From NCBI GenBank assembly GCA_002049455.2, contig KV918943.1, forward strand, positions 62,001-126,000: a stretch of DNA of 64,000 bases, in the 5' to 3' direction. This stretch comes from Porphyra umbilicalis. Its lineage: Eukaryota; Rhodophyta; Bangiophyceae; Bangiales; Bangiaceae. Positions 31,576 through 43,402 of this stretch are shown here, piece by piece. The translations under genes and the position numbers were made by a program. How positions within the stretch are numbered: position 1 is the first letter of the stretch; the number at the start of each line of letters is the position of its first letter. The notes under the pieces are model-generated. The model was not told the origin of the DNA and searched no databases. It worked only from the letters and a program-made list of their open reading frames with translations.

Positions 31576-33825
31576 GAACGGGCTTGACCTGGCGATGCAG
31601 TGGAGTTGGTTGGAGGACTCGCCCAGGTTCACTTGGCTGTGCATGTATCGTGATTGTGTGAATGCTGTATTGTGTGTACGTGCGGAGTGGCGTAGGGGAT
31701 GTGGCCGTCGCGGCCATGCGTCCTTCTTGATTCGTGACCATTTTTGTTAACCTTGTCGTTAACAGATGACGGCAGCATATTGGTGTCCCGCATTGATCAT
31801 GCAACGCCGAGTGACTTTTCAGCACGGGCTGCACCTGGCTGGGGTGTTCCCTCATGAAGTATTGTGTCCAACTGCCGCACAGTAAATATTCCGTACTCGA
31901 TGCAGTTTGGTCTAACGTGCGAAACCTGGCCACGCCAAACTGAGTGGAACAGGTTTCCTCGTGCTTTTTTGAAAAGGGGGCCTGAATGCAAGTACTGAGA
32001 AACTGCTTGATTGAGCACGTCACGCCCCTCACGCCTGCAAAAAATGGTCGTGCCCACCACCGCTTGTGCCCGTGATCGGGCAGAAGCCAGAGAACCTCGA
32101 CTGTCCATCCGTGTGCCGGCCGACACCGCGCAGTGCCCGCAAACGCCTGTTGTCGTCGGCTGCTTGATTCGACCCAATATCGTGACACGGACTCGCGCGA
32201 TTCGTGAATACCCCCCGCTGGCCACCCCGTGCTGAGGGTATTTCTGCAGTCGTCTGAAAGAACACAATACAGGCAATTTGGCACGGATGAATTTACCCGT
32301 TCCACGTACGACTGCATGCACCACACAAAAAGAGAGACAATCCATGTTTTTTATTCTTCCGGAGGACGTCTCCTAGTGTCAATACCCGTACGTGATAGAT
32401 AAGGCGGCGCAAAACGCACGACAGGCCCGGCCGTGCTGCGCAATACCGTCGACGTGCTGCCCGATCCGCGCGACACCCATGTTTCAAGGGCCACCGCATT
32501 TCCCCGACGTCCGTCATCTGGCAGGTACAGCCGGGGCGACTGGGCATCCTTATTCGTCACGAGTACGGACTTGAACGCAGACGCATGTACCGAATGGGCG
32601 GGGTGGCAGCACGTACTGCAAGGTACGGGAGCTCTTTCAACACAATACCGCGGTGAACAGCATCAACAAGAGCCCGTGGTGCAGGGCACGACATTGCTTT
32701 TACATTTCCATGGGCTCCCCACCCGGAAAGGACCGGCGCAACGACGCGAGCTTTCGCAGTAACGTGTCAACAGCGTTGCGCATTGCCTCGACGTGCACAA
32801 TCGTCCGCCTTTGGGCCCACCCCATCGGTTTTCCATCGAATCTGGCTGACGCGCATCAGGCCCATCAAAGACAACTTTCGATGGGCCCAGCGATGCGCAT
32901 CCTGGCCCGCATCCCACCCATCGAACTGATGGGACTCTGAATTGACCCCCTCGATGGGGCTATTCGAGGACAGGGGGCTACTGCCGAAGGGCTACCGATG
33001 GGGACGCTCCGAGAGAGGGCTGAGGTGGCTTGTGCCTCGCGTGACTCGCGGACGTGCCGCCGACGACTCCGAGACGCGAATCACGCATGCAACGTCCGCC
33101 AATCAGCGGCTGGGATTCTCTTTGGACTGCACGAAGTCGGAAGGCCAGGCGGTCGGCCCCCACGCTGTGCAAACCACCTCTGTGCGAGCGCGGGTGCCTC
33201 CGCCCCCGCGAGCAGCTGACGCCACTACCGCCTTCCGGGGCTGCCAGGCCCACCCACGGCGGTGATGCTTCCCTCCTGTGAGACACCGTCTACTCCTGCC
33301 CTCTAACGCGGCAGCTGCCACCGACTGCAGCCACAGCGGCCACCAGTGGCACCCCCGCCGTCGATCACCGCTGCTGGCGGCCACCACCGTGACCCCTCCC
33401 AGCGGCCACTACCGCCATGGACGCCGACGACCACCACCGGCGCCACCGTCGGCGGCAACCACCGCCACCCCCGACGTTGGCGGCCGCCACCGCCGCCCCC
33501 ACCTTCGGCGGCCGCCATCGCGGCCCCTGAAGACGGCTATCACCGCCACGCGACCGTGACCACCTCAACCGCTCTTGGTGCTTTTGACGGGTAGCCTCGA
33601 AGCAACCACGCCTGACTCTTGCGACCGCTGTGGCCCCTCATCCCGGCTATTCTTCCCCTCACCTTTGACACCTCCGTGGATACTACCCGAGGCCGCCGTC
33701 TCCCGCAACTGCACGCACTGCTTTCTCTCATGGCAGCTGCAGCTGCCACGCGACCCCGAGTCACGACCTGTCCGTGCCGCCGCAGGAAGTAGACTAAAGA
33801 GTAGAGTAAGAATAAAAAGAACCGT
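31576..33825. other. Region without a supported gene
   Basis: 31.6-32.8 kb is of lower GC with no gene-like frame. A CCCATCGA-family repeat lies at 32812-33005. 33.3-33.56 kb is a CCACC/GCCG low-complexity tract giving Pro/Thr-rich frames. Confidence 0.4.
32812..33005. repeat. CCCATCGA dispersed repeat, copy 3 (diverged)
   Basis: Contains about eight CCCATCGA-like or inverted motifs and GATGCGCATC, shared with copy 4. It ends in GCTACTGCCGAAGGGCTACC. Confidence 0.5.
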
Positions 33826-36800
33826 TTATGGCCAAGGATAAAAAGCATTGAGAAAGAAGCGCTGAGCACGCCTATGAGCCGGAGTGTTGGGCACGGTCAT
33901 GGGTGTCGCGGTAATACCGTGGTCCCGCGTAATCTGGTCCTGGTCGGGCACCGCATGCTCTAGGCGCAAGACCGAGGACAAAGGGACAGCGAGCAGGGCT
34001 GGCCACTCGTCGCCCACCTCCATCGACCAGCACAGCCGCGTGCAACCGCCCTCAACAAGCGGGCACCCCGGCATGGACTCGCAAACGTCCATGGCCGCCA
34101 CAATGACGACGTTAACATCGTTGTCTCCGGCCTTGCTGACGATGGCGCGGGCCTCGCCGTACCGCACCACGCCTTGGGCGTCGCCGGGGAGGGCGTACGC
34201 CAGGCAGTCAAACCAAGGTAAGCCGCGATACATAGGAGTGGCACGCAAGTGCTGCGGCGGGTGCCCACCGGAACAGCAGGGGAAACGTGGAGAGAAGGTG
34301 TATGAATTTGGAAGTCGCAGGATGGTGGTCACCAGGGGAAGCCTCCGGGCAGTGCCGACAGCACAGAGTCCCGGCCGCTTCGACAACTCCGACACGGTCA
34401 CGGCAGGCGCCCGACGCCCAGGGCGTCGCCTGACCGGCCCCACGTCAGGCACGCCCGCCGTGGCCGCGAGCGCCGCCGGCGCCACCCCGTGCCGCGCGGG
34501 ACGCGGCGGTGGCGCCGGCGGCGCTTGCGGCGCCACCGCCGCTTCCGCCTCGTCGCCGTCGTCAAACCAGGCGTCATAGTCGGCGGCCTCGCGCTCGAAC
34601 CGCGCGCGGATTTCGAGCGACCCCTGCCCGATGCGCAGCAGCTGCCCCCGGAAGGTGTCCTCGTCACGGTTGGTGCGAACGTACCGCCGCTTCTCATGCC
34701 CGTGAAGAGACTCGTTGCCCCCCGTGTCACCGTTCTTGACGGCGCCGTGCAGCCTGATGGCCGCAAGCACGTGGGCGAGCAGCTTGTGCACTTTCGTGCT
34801 GAAGAACTGACCGAGGATGGGGGTCAGGAAATCCAGCACAAACGAGCGCGCCAAGGCCGCCACCTCCTCCGCCTCCGCCACTGACATTGGCGGACGGCAG
34901 TGGTAGCTACCGGTGAGGCGGTCAACCAGCTGCGCGTAACGCACGAACATCTGCGTAACGGCCACATCATAGGGGGTGTCACCGAACTTGGTCCGATACG
35001 CATCCCAGTCGAACGTCAAGTTCTTGGTCACGCACTTGACGTCGTCGCTAGTCGACGCCGCGCCCGCCGGCGCATCGTCCTCCACGGCACCCGAGCCGTC
35101 GGCCTTGGTGGATTGGTAGAGCTCCTCGTCGGTCCCAGCGTCACTCCCACTGTCGCCGTCTGTGCTCGCCTCGCTGCCCGAGCCGCCCAAAGAGCCGTCC
35201 ACGTCGCCGCCGCCCATACCCAACAAGGAGGCAATGATGTTTTCCGCCTCGTCCAAGGGGTCCTTGGCGGGCAGCTCGCCAGCCGTCGGAGCGTCCGCCG
35301 CAGGAAGAGGCGCGGGGCAGGTCATCGGTGCGGGCGGGGCGGCGGTGGAGGGTGTGGGGTGCGGGGCGGAGGGTGGTGGGGGGGGGGGGAGGGTGGGCGG
35401 GGGGGGCGGCGGGTGGGAGGGAGGGGGCGGTTGAGCGCCGGGTGGGTCGAGTTGCAGTCGCCCGTTTGGGCTTCCCACGAGGAGAGTCCTGCTTGGTCTT
35501 TTTCTTGGGTGGCGGCCGCCGCCTTGTGCTCGGCCGAAACAGTCCAGCCACAAGGAACATTAGTATCCAAACGCCTGCCCGCTGCTGCTCACCAGTGAAG
35601 GTGGCCTGCTTCTCCTTTGGGCCGACGAGGTATCTGCAGGAGGAGAGAGCAACGGTGGCGCACGATGAGCACTGAGAGCAGAGATGAGCCACCGTCAGAG
35701 AACTGTGCTGCCAATACGTCGGAGGGCAGTCCGCGCGTGAGGGAAGAGGCGACACCCCAAGATTGCACACCCAGAACCCACTGCAAAGGCCGATGGCCAG
35801 ACGCACCCGGGAGAGATAAATGGCGCCAGGCTGCGGCGGCCGAGAAATTCGGTGCGCACATTGCCCGCCCGTGCCGTGGCACTCTCGTCCTTATGCTCGG
35901 GATAGAACTCTTTGCACACATGGGGGAAAAGGAGGATCAGACGGTGGCAGAGCATGCGGGTAATGCCCAGGTCCAGCACCTGTGGCACGCAAACAGAGAC
36001 GTAGAAAAGAGAAAGGAGACGTCAGTACCAGCCAGCAAGCAAAGAATGGGAGCAGCAGTCGACAGGTGCAATGTCACAGCCCACGCAACTCCACACACAC
36101 AACGATATTCATAGAGCGAGATAGAGCGCACATGCAGGGGGTCGATGGCAATCATCTTGTACAAGTGGTGAGGGACAGTGCCCAACCCGCCAAGCGACGC
36201 CAGCGCCGGCACGAAGGCGTTGATGCTGCTCTCGGTCTCCAGCATGACGCGGCGCTTGCGCGTCCTCGTCGTGCGGCTGAGCTTGGCCGCCACCAGGTGC
36301 CGCGTCAGCGTCTCGACGACGTCGCGCGGCGCCGCTGTGACGCCTTTCTCCGAGCAAGCGTCCTCGGCCTGCACCTCGCACGTCGAGCAGGACTTGCCTG
36401 TGTTGCCCGCCTTCATGCACAACACCGCCCGCTCCTCGGGCCTGTCACATGCGTACAGGAGCACCCGCAAAAAGGCGAGGGAGTAGCCGCCGATACTCGC
36501 GTCCAGGTGGTGGCCATTATGGCTCGCGGCGATGGCGTTGCGGAAGGCGAGGTAGAGGGTTCGCTGCAGGACGCCCCAGCGGCGCCCCGTCGCTTTTTCT
36601 TTGCCTCCGGGCTCCTTGAGCGCCCGCACAATGGGCACGTAGGCAATGGTGAACCAGCGCACGCCCCCCGAGACGTCATTGACCACGCGGATGCGGATGG
36701 GATACAGATAGTGGGCTGGGGGGGGATGGAAGATACAAAAGGAAAGCGCGAAGTAGAGGGTTCATGCCGTTAGAAGGATCCCAAGCACATGGCGGCAGAC

Positions 36801-38017
36801 CGGCGCGGGTGCAGGGCACGGAAACAGTCGAGGAATATGAACGTAATGCACGTACCGCCCGACCAGGAGAGCAAACTTGCATCACTGTAGACGTAAAGGC
36901 CTAGCACAAATGCCTTCTCAATCGTCGTGGCGTCAACAGCGTCCTGGTGCGCGCGGAACGCCTCGCCGTCCATGGGCGCCTGGCGGCGGTCGCCGACCTC
37001 GCCGTCGTCACGGCGCAGCTGCACCTCCTTGGCGTTGCGCAAGGCATCCAGCGCGGTCTGGAGAGCAGAGCGGAAGTAGGTGACATATGAGACTCCCCCC
37101 TGCATCAACGTGCACTTCTTCCAGCCCGCCGACAGGATGGCATCGTCTAAGTCGTCGCGAACGGCATTTCGGAAAGCCGTCGCCGAGGGGAAAACGTCCT
37201 TGATGCGGTTGGCAACGCTGGCGCCCGGCTTGCCGCCGCTGGCGTCCGGCTTTCTGCTCCCGTCCGAGCCGTCCCACGCGGCCAGCAGGTCGTACAGACG
37301 CGTTTGAAACGCCGTTGTCAGGCCGCTGCCGTTGCACTCGTGCACGAACGTCTGCAACATCTTCAGGGCCGGTGTCTTGAACTGCCCGGGGTTGCACTTG
37401 GGCCGTGCGTGCACAGCCGGCTCCGCCCGCTTGTCGTCGCCGATGCGCTCGTACTCGGCCTGCGCCTCGGTCGCCACCGAAGAGAAGTTGTGCGCGTGGA
37501 CGCCGACGCCGGTGGTCGGGAGCCCACTGAGGGGCGGCTTGTCGCCAGCGCCGGCCTTCTGGCCCGCTTGCTTTTCAGCAGCCCTGGACAGCTGCAGCAG
37601 CAACAACGCATCGTCCGCGTCGCAGCCCTCGGGGCCGACAATGGTCCCGTCTTCGGTGACGGGCGCGTCGGCAGCTGCAGCCGTGGCGGCCGGCGTCGCA
37701 CTTCCCGCCGTCCCTGCATGCGGCACCCCGCCGAGGACCGGCGGGGAACGTGGCGACCAGCCTGTGGGAGGGAGCGGCTCGGCCAAGAGTGTGGGTAGCC
37801 GACCGGGTGGCGCAGGCGCGGTCCCGCCGGGTGACGCGGCGACAGCAGCAACGACACCACCAACAGCGGGGTCGCGGCCTAACTGCCGCGGTACTCGACG
37901 GTTGGCATTTCGACCGAGGTGTGGATGAGCAGCGAGCGTGTGTTTTCGCATCGCCGCGGTGTTCGCCTTCGTCACCCCGCACACGGTGCACTTGGACGGC
38001 CCGTAGGTTGGCCGCAT
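33826..38017 (-). CDS. EnSpm/CACTA (Plavaka-like) transposase gene, multi-exon
   Basis: A DNA-transposon transposase gene. Exon 1 (38017-36856) starts MRPTYGPSKCTVCGVTKANT with a C2H2 finger (CTVC...HTLAAH), then a disordered linker and AFVLGLYVYSDASLLSWSG, ending at a GTACGT donor. Exon 2 (36715-36132) follows a CCCCAG acceptor with YLYPIRIRVVNDVSGGVRWF, a CSTC pair and IDPLH. Exon 3 starts at 35979 after CCACAG with VLDLGITRMLCHRL. The order (YSD..LS, SG..YP, IAYVP, CxxC, DPLHVLDLG) follows Plavaka-type EnSpm transposases. Small exons near 35.6-35.9 kb are unresolved; a CTCCTGCAG/GTGAGC pair brackets one at about 35600-35640. The last exon (open from about 35.5 kb to 33826) has KVHKLLAHVLAAIRLHG and NESLHGHEKRRYVRTNR, the family's C-terminal block. 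Terminal repeats were not found. Confidence 0.65.
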
Positions 38018-40156
38018 CGTCGGGAAGGGGGGGGAGAGGAGCAGGCCGAGGGGTGGCAGGGAGGCACAAACGACTCAGACGCCGACGGTGCCGCACGGCA
38101 CCCTGCAGGTGTCTTGGCCGTAGATGGCGAGTGGTGCTGCGGGGGCGCGTGAAGCAGGCGTTCGCGACGCCGGCCTGACAAAAGAGCGAAATAACAAAGC
38201 CACCTCAGCCAGACAGCCGCACAGGGAAAAGCGAGGATATGAGATAGGGAGCACGCAAGCAGCACGTGGGGTCAGGGACTGCTCTTCACGCCGATGGGGA
38301 GGTCGGAGAGCGGTACCGGTCCCTCAGCGGCCACAGAATGGCGACCGTCCATGCGTGACCGCTCTTTCAAGCGCTGGTGACAGGAGCGCACACGAGGCAC
38401 AGCGTACGCGCATCACGGGCGGGGACAGAAGAGAAACGTTACCTCGATGGGCGACGGGGCACAGCGCCTCGTGGTTGTCCTCACGGCTTCGGTCGGCAAA
38501 CGGCGTCCACACGTCCGAGTGGCGAAAGCCACACAGGTGGTGGGGGCCCGGCGACGGGCCCGTGTGACCAAGTAGGTAGGCCGAGCGTTGCCGGTCCACC
38601 AGCCCGAACAGGTTTGGCGGGGGCGCTGGCGGCACGGACCCACCCAGCAGATGCCGGGAGGGGGGAGGCGCCGCAGAGCGGCAGCAACACGAGCGCCGAC
38701 GCGAAAACGGGCCCCCGAAGCGCCCGCGTTGGCGGCCGGGCGGCGGAAGCACGGCAGTCAGCCCGCCACGAAACACGAAACGCACCTGAGGCGCACAAGA
38801 AACGGCGACTCGCGGGAGCACGCCGTCCGGACCACCCCGCTGGTTGCTGCAGAACGGCACAGAGAACGAAGCCGGTCGGCACCGCAGTGGCTGTGAGGCT
38901 CAGCAACGCTGGTCCCGGAACAGTTGTGAGGGCAGCTTTACGGAGCAGCTCCTGCCACACATTCGGACGGCACACCGAGATTTCGATCTCCGGGTAAGTA
39001 TCACAGAGCCCCGTGGAATCAGCTTGACAGCGTTTCTATGAAGCCAATGAGAGTGTCACACCACTTGCTCTGAGCCCCGATTCACTGGCAAGCGCATCTG
39101 AACCATCGTAAGTCCACATCTGCGAACGCCATTATTGCATTTTCGGACCCGTGGCGCGAACTTGATCCAGGCGTCGAGCAACACATCCCTGGGAGGTCTG
39201 TTGTTCCACGGGCTTGGCCGTTGCCGCCGTCGTCAGCTGTGAGCTCCCCAGTCTCTTGGCCGTTTCCCGCCGAGGGTACGCTCGCTGCGGGCCGATTCGG
39301 CTCCTGCCGCTCCTCCGCCTCCCTGTGTGAGGTGCTCTCGAGCGGCCCATTCTTTTCCACAAGCCCCGGTCACCGACTCTATGAGGTGGATGACGACTGG
39401 GGGCGGCTCCCCGGCCGTGAGCGGGGCATCGAGGTCCACCAGCCGCCCCCCCCACTCGCCCCCGTGGCCACAATATCTGTACGTCTGGCCGCCGTTCTCT
39501 CTCCTGCCTTGACGGCTATGCTCCGCACCAGCCGATTTTGTTTTCTACTACCGACACGCCTATGCCCTTGGTTTGGCCTCGTCTGGCTGGCTTTGTTTTG
39601 TCGTCCACTTCTGACCCCACCTACAATCCGCCTTCGTAGCTCTCTGCGCTAGGATCCCTCCCCCCACCACTCCTCCGGCAGACGAGGACGGCTGTGAATT
39701 TGTCCGCATTTGGGGGTATCGCTTCCGTGCAGGTGGCGGCCGCCGCCTCCATACACCAATGGTGGACCCGCGGGTGGCCGGCAACGCGCGTAGCGACCGT
39801 TGGAGATCGTTCCTATGGGTAAGCTTCTCTCTTGCTTGACTCTGTGGTGGAGGTGTGACAGCGTGGACGTCTCGGTTGCCTTTCGTTTCTCCACCATGTG
39901 GGCGTGGGGTGGGCGGGGGCTGCCAGCGCGGATGGTCGATTCTTTCTTGCTTGCGGACCGTTCGTCCCGCACGTCTGCTGCCGCCCACTGCACGGCCACC
40001 GGCTGCCTATAAGGTAGCGCGATCAACGCTGCCCACAACCCGTCGCTTTTTCTCACTACCATATGCCTTTCGCCTTCGCTCCTGGCTTACTCTCATCCCC
40101 CTACCTCCTGGTACCGCCTCCCGCCCCCCCTGCTCACGCTTTCCCCCATCGCCTCA
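38018..40156. other. Region without a supported gene
   Basis: 5' flank of the transposase gene, then mixed sequence with only overlapping short frames. 39.9-40.15 kb is CT-rich and probably the promoter and leader of the gene at 40157. Confidence 0.4.
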
Positions 40157-42691
40157 ATGGCACCCTCCGCGGCGGACCGCGCCCGCAAGATGGAGATGCG
40201 GCAGGAGGCCGCTGCTGTGGCGGCCGCCACCTCCGCCGCCGTCGCTGCGGCCACCGCCCTCGTAGCCTCGTCGAAGGCCAGCAACCAAGGCGCCGACAGC
40301 AGGTCGGCGCAAGACGCGGCGAGCACCATGGTGGAGATGGCAACACACGACGGGCCTGCGCCGGGCGAGATGGACGTTGCCGGCACAACGACTGCTGTGG
40401 CACCAGCCGCCTCCCCGGCGACGCCAAGGACGCGAGGCAAGGGCAAGGGAAAGGGGCGGGCTAGTCACTTGGGCCCGTCGTCTGGTATTGCAAAGACGAG
40501 CCGGTCGGCGGCGTCGTCGCCAGTCGGGGTCATGTCGGCCGGGTCGGCCGCGACGCCGAGTTCCAGTGCGACACAAGTGGCCTCGCGGCCGCCCGCCTAC
40601 CCCCTGGCCTCGGTGGCACAGCCAGTGGGCCTCTCCGTCAACCCGTACGCGCTCCTGCAGGGGGTGACGCCGCTGTACTCGGGCACGGCGGCGGCGCGAG
40701 CACCGCGCAACTCGACCGCGCCGCGAGCCTGCGTGGCGGAGGCGGCCCCTTTGACGGCGGCTGACGGCCCACTGCGCATGCGGACGGCCACCGCGGCCGG
40801 CTTTGTCGTCCGGACGTCGCCCAACGCAGGCGAGGCGGCGGGTCGCCACACTGCGCGCACCAAGGGCGCGATTTCGGGGGCCTCCCCCGTGGTCACGGGC
40901 GTCCGCCGCCGAACGCACCGTATCCCTGCGGCGCGCCTGGCGCGCCAGCTTAAGGCGGCCGGCGCGACGGCCGCTGCGCACCGTCTTAATTTGGCGGGCG
41001 ATGCCGCCGGTGGCAGCTGCAGCGGCTCATTCGACGGCGCGGGCTCGCCGGCCACCGACGCAGGCCGCCTCGCGACGCTACCGGCGGCGGCTGCACCTGC
41101 TGCCGAGATGTCGGGCGCCCCTGTCTTAGGCATGGCCACGGGCGACCGCAGGGATGCAGACAACGCCGCCTCCGTCGTTGGTGGTACCGGCTCCAATGAC
41201 GCCAACGGCTCTTTTTTGGGCGTCGTCGTCGGGGGCGGGGCGGACGGTAGCGGTGCCTCCACCGCGGCCGAGCCGTCGACCCCTACGGCTCGCTGGGTGG
41301 ACGTCATCTCGGCGGCGGACGTGAGCGACGCTGGGTCGGCCCCCCCTTCGACTCCGGGGGCACCCTCAGTCGGAGGCTCTGTCGGCGGGGTCTCCACGCC
41401 CGGTCCGAGCGACATTGAGTCGGGACCCCCGTCTCCGTCGCGCCCGCTGACATGGCGGTCGACGCGAAACATCCCCTCCCCCGTTGTTCAGATCCCGCTC
41501 TCTACGACGCCGCCTTTGCCCGCTGCCGCGACGCCGAACCTGGGTCAGTCTACGACGCGGGCAACCCAGGTAGTCGAGACCGCTGTTCGTGCGTCCACTG
41601 CCAACTTGCGCGTCGACATGGCCGCGCTGAGTGCGCGCACTAAGGACACGGCGGCGCGCCTCCAGCAGCTCGTCACCAAGGTTGACTCGTCCGTCAACCT
41701 CTCGCAGCAGACTCTCGTCGCCGTGCGTAAGGTTGAGGCCGCCGTTAAGGCGGCCATCTCAGATGTCGTGAAGAAGGGCGCCATCCCGGACAAGGAGGAT
41801 GCCGAAACTACGGAGCAGCAGGCGGAGAAGCTGCTGGATGACGTCAAGGTGCGTTTTACGCCACCTCCGCTCTGCACTGGTTATCCTACATGGCCGTTGT
41901 GTCCTTTCCTGATACTGACGGTCCCGTTTTTCTTTGACTTTGTGCTGTGTTGTTCCCTGTTCTGGCTCGGCTTGAGCATCTCTCAGAAGGCCTACCGTGG
42001 CATCCTTATCAACGAGTTTGCGGCGGCCGTCGAGACGGTGGCAGTCTTCTCCAATTGCGACGACAACTGGGACACGGTCATTGACGCTGCCGAGGCGTGC
42101 ATGAAGTCGGGCAAGGCCAAGGCGGAGGCGTGGCTCAACCAATTCATCCGCCGTGCGAGCCGCCGCAACGCCTCCATCTTCGTCAACGTCCGCGTCTCGA
42201 TGCTCGTCCTGCGTGTGAAGCCGCATCTGCACCAGACGTGGACGGACCTCATCGTGAACACGTACTTTGAGGCGCTGGGGCTGCAGGTCAAGAACCTGAA
42301 CGCGGAGACAGCCAAGCAGCTGATGGAGGGTTCCGCCTACTACGTGTCTGTCCGCGGGCGTGAGGCCTGCCTCGACGCGCTCGCTGCTCTCTTTCGCGCC
42401 GTGGGCGCCGCCAGCCGTATCACCGAACCGACGAGTCCCACCGATGGGCGCGTCATACGCGCCACCCTTGGGCATTTTGCGTTCGTCACCACCAAGATCC
42501 GCAACGTGGTGGAGCTCGCCGCCGGTACGCGCGTGTCGTCCCGGGACGGGGCGGTGGGCGACGGCCACTTTCCCATGTGGGTCGCCGAGGTGCGCCGCAT
42601 GGACGCGAGCTTCCCCAAGAGCGAGGATGTGCTCGACGGCCTGGAGCTGGTTGACGGTGCTGCCCTGGAGCGCAGCCTGCCGCAGTACTAG
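40157..42691 (+). CDS. Hypothetical protein with coiled coil and in-frame intron
   Basis: Not recognised. The ATG at 40157 opens 844 codons to 42691. The first 450 residues are Ala/Ser/Thr/Gly-rich and disordered with a KGKGKGRAS basic patch. Residues 480-565 look like a coiled coil (TRATQVVETAVRAST, TKDTAARLQQLVTKVDSS, AEKLLDDVK). The last 240 residues form a balanced domain: ILINEFAAAVETVAVFSN, AWLNQFIRRASRRNASIF and HFAFVTTKIRNVVELAAG. An intron at 41849-41986 (AAG/GTGCGT...CTCTCAG/AAG) is very likely. It is 138 bp, stop-free and divisible by three, so the spliced product is 798 residues and the unspliced one adds a hydrophobic segment. Mobile-element origin is possible but unshown. Confidence 0.6.
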   Translation: MAPSAADRARKMEMRQEAAAVAAATSAAVAAATALVASSKASNQGADSRSAQDAASTMVEMATHDGPAPGEMDVAGTTTAVAPAASPATPRTRGKGKGKGRASHLGPSSGIAKTSRSAASSPVGVMSAGSAATPSSSATQVASRPPAYPLASVAQPVGLSVNPYALLQGVTPLYSGTAAARAPRNSTAPRACVAEAAPLTAADGPLRMRTATAAGFVVRTSPNAGEAAGRHTARTKGAISGASPVVTGVRRRTHRIPAARLARQLKAAGATAAAHRLNLAGDAAGGSCSGSFDGAGSPATDAGRLATLPAAAAPAAEMSGAPVLGMATGDRRDADNAASVVGGTGSNDANGSFLGVVVGGGADGSGASTAAEPSTPTARWVDVISAADVSDAGSAPPSTPGAPSVGGSVGGVSTPGPSDIESGPPSPSRPLTWRSTRNIPSPVVQIPLSTTPPLPAAATPNLGQSTTRATQVVETAVRASTANLRVDMAALSARTKDTAARLQQLVTKVDSSVNLSQQTLVAVRKVEAAVKAAISDVVKKGAIPDKEDAETTEQQAEKLLDDVKVRFTPPPLCTGYPTWPLCPFLILTVPFFFDFVLCCSLFWLGLSISQKAYRGILINEFAAAVETVAVFSNCDDNWDTVIDAAEACMKSGKAKAEAWLNQFIRRASRRNASIFVNVRVSMLVLRVKPHLHQTWTDLIVNTYFEALGLQVKNLNAETAKQLMEGSAYYVSVRGREACLDALAALFRAVGAASRITEPTSPTDGRVIRATLGHFAFVTTKIRNVVELAAGTRVSSRDGAVGDGHFPMWVAEVRRMDASFPKSEDVLDGLELVDGAALERSLPQY

Positions 42692-42959
42692 CGGGCGTGC
42701 AGTGACATTGTGTGTGTGTTAGTGTCAGTACCGCCATTGTGTTAGAGCCCGTATGTTTCCCCGTCCCATACAGGGGCCGCCGCACAGCGCCGCCCCTGCC
42801 CAGCCCCCGTAGCGAAGCGAGGCCGCCCGGCCGCGCAGTGCCGCCCCTGCCCAGCCCCCCCGTAGGGAAGCGAGACCGCCCGGCCAGGCGGCCAGAAAAA
42901 CTGCCGGCCAGCCGATTCTCGATCGCCGGCCGGCGCCCGTTCCCGTGATCCGGGTCTCG
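42692..42959. other. 3' flank, GC-rich duplicated motif
   Basis: Two imperfect copies of GCGCAGTGCCGCCCCTGCCC-type sequence lie at 42780-42890. No gene. Confidence 0.5.
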
Positions 42960-43135
42960 TGATAGGCCCTGATCAGATTCGATCTTCCTGAAGTTTCAAG
43001 TTGGGGCCCCATCAGAGCCCCATCGAACCGATGCGCATCACCCCACCGCATCGCAACCGCAACGGTATCGGCTCTCGATGGGACCTGAAACCGGATCAAG
43101 ATCCGCATCGGAATTTGCGATTTGATGGGGGTGGC
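42960..43135. repeat. CCCATCGA dispersed repeat, copy 4
   Basis: Contains CCCCATCGAACCGATGCGCATC, TCTCGATGGG and TTTGATGGGG motifs. It abuts and may have interrupted the minus-strand coding fragment at 43156. Confidence 0.5.
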
Positions 43136-43155
43136 CCAGAAGCGGACGATGTTCT

Positions 43156-43402
43156 TCACCGCCCATGACAGACAGTCCCTCCCCCCCCACTGAGCACGGA
43201 AGAGGCGCAGGAGAGTGTCCTTCTCGTCGACACTGTCCACCGATGCAATGTCCACGTCCTCGGACACGGAGTTGTCCGCGTCCTCGCCACAACGGGCAGC
43301 CAACAAGAGCTGCGGCGGGATGAGCGGGAGCAGGGCGGGGTCTTCTCCGAGCTCAGCGGCCAGGTCCAATGTGGCAATGGGGTTTTCATCGACCAAGTGC
43401 AC
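43156..43402 (-). pseudogene. Coding-like fragment of unknown origin
   Basis: The minus frame reads VHLVDENPIATLDLAAELG, then PALLPLIPPQLLLAARCG, DVDIASVDSVDEKDTLLRLF and DCLSWAVKNIVRFW. The composition is protein-like, but it has no ATG and runs straight into the CCCATCGA repeat. It is best read as the remnant of a larger gene. Confidence 0.35.

Noticed and set aside
31517-32326. 269-codon minus frame
   Set aside because: Cys/Trp/Ser/His-rich random-like translation, overlaps the end of the 237-aa gene, no motif.
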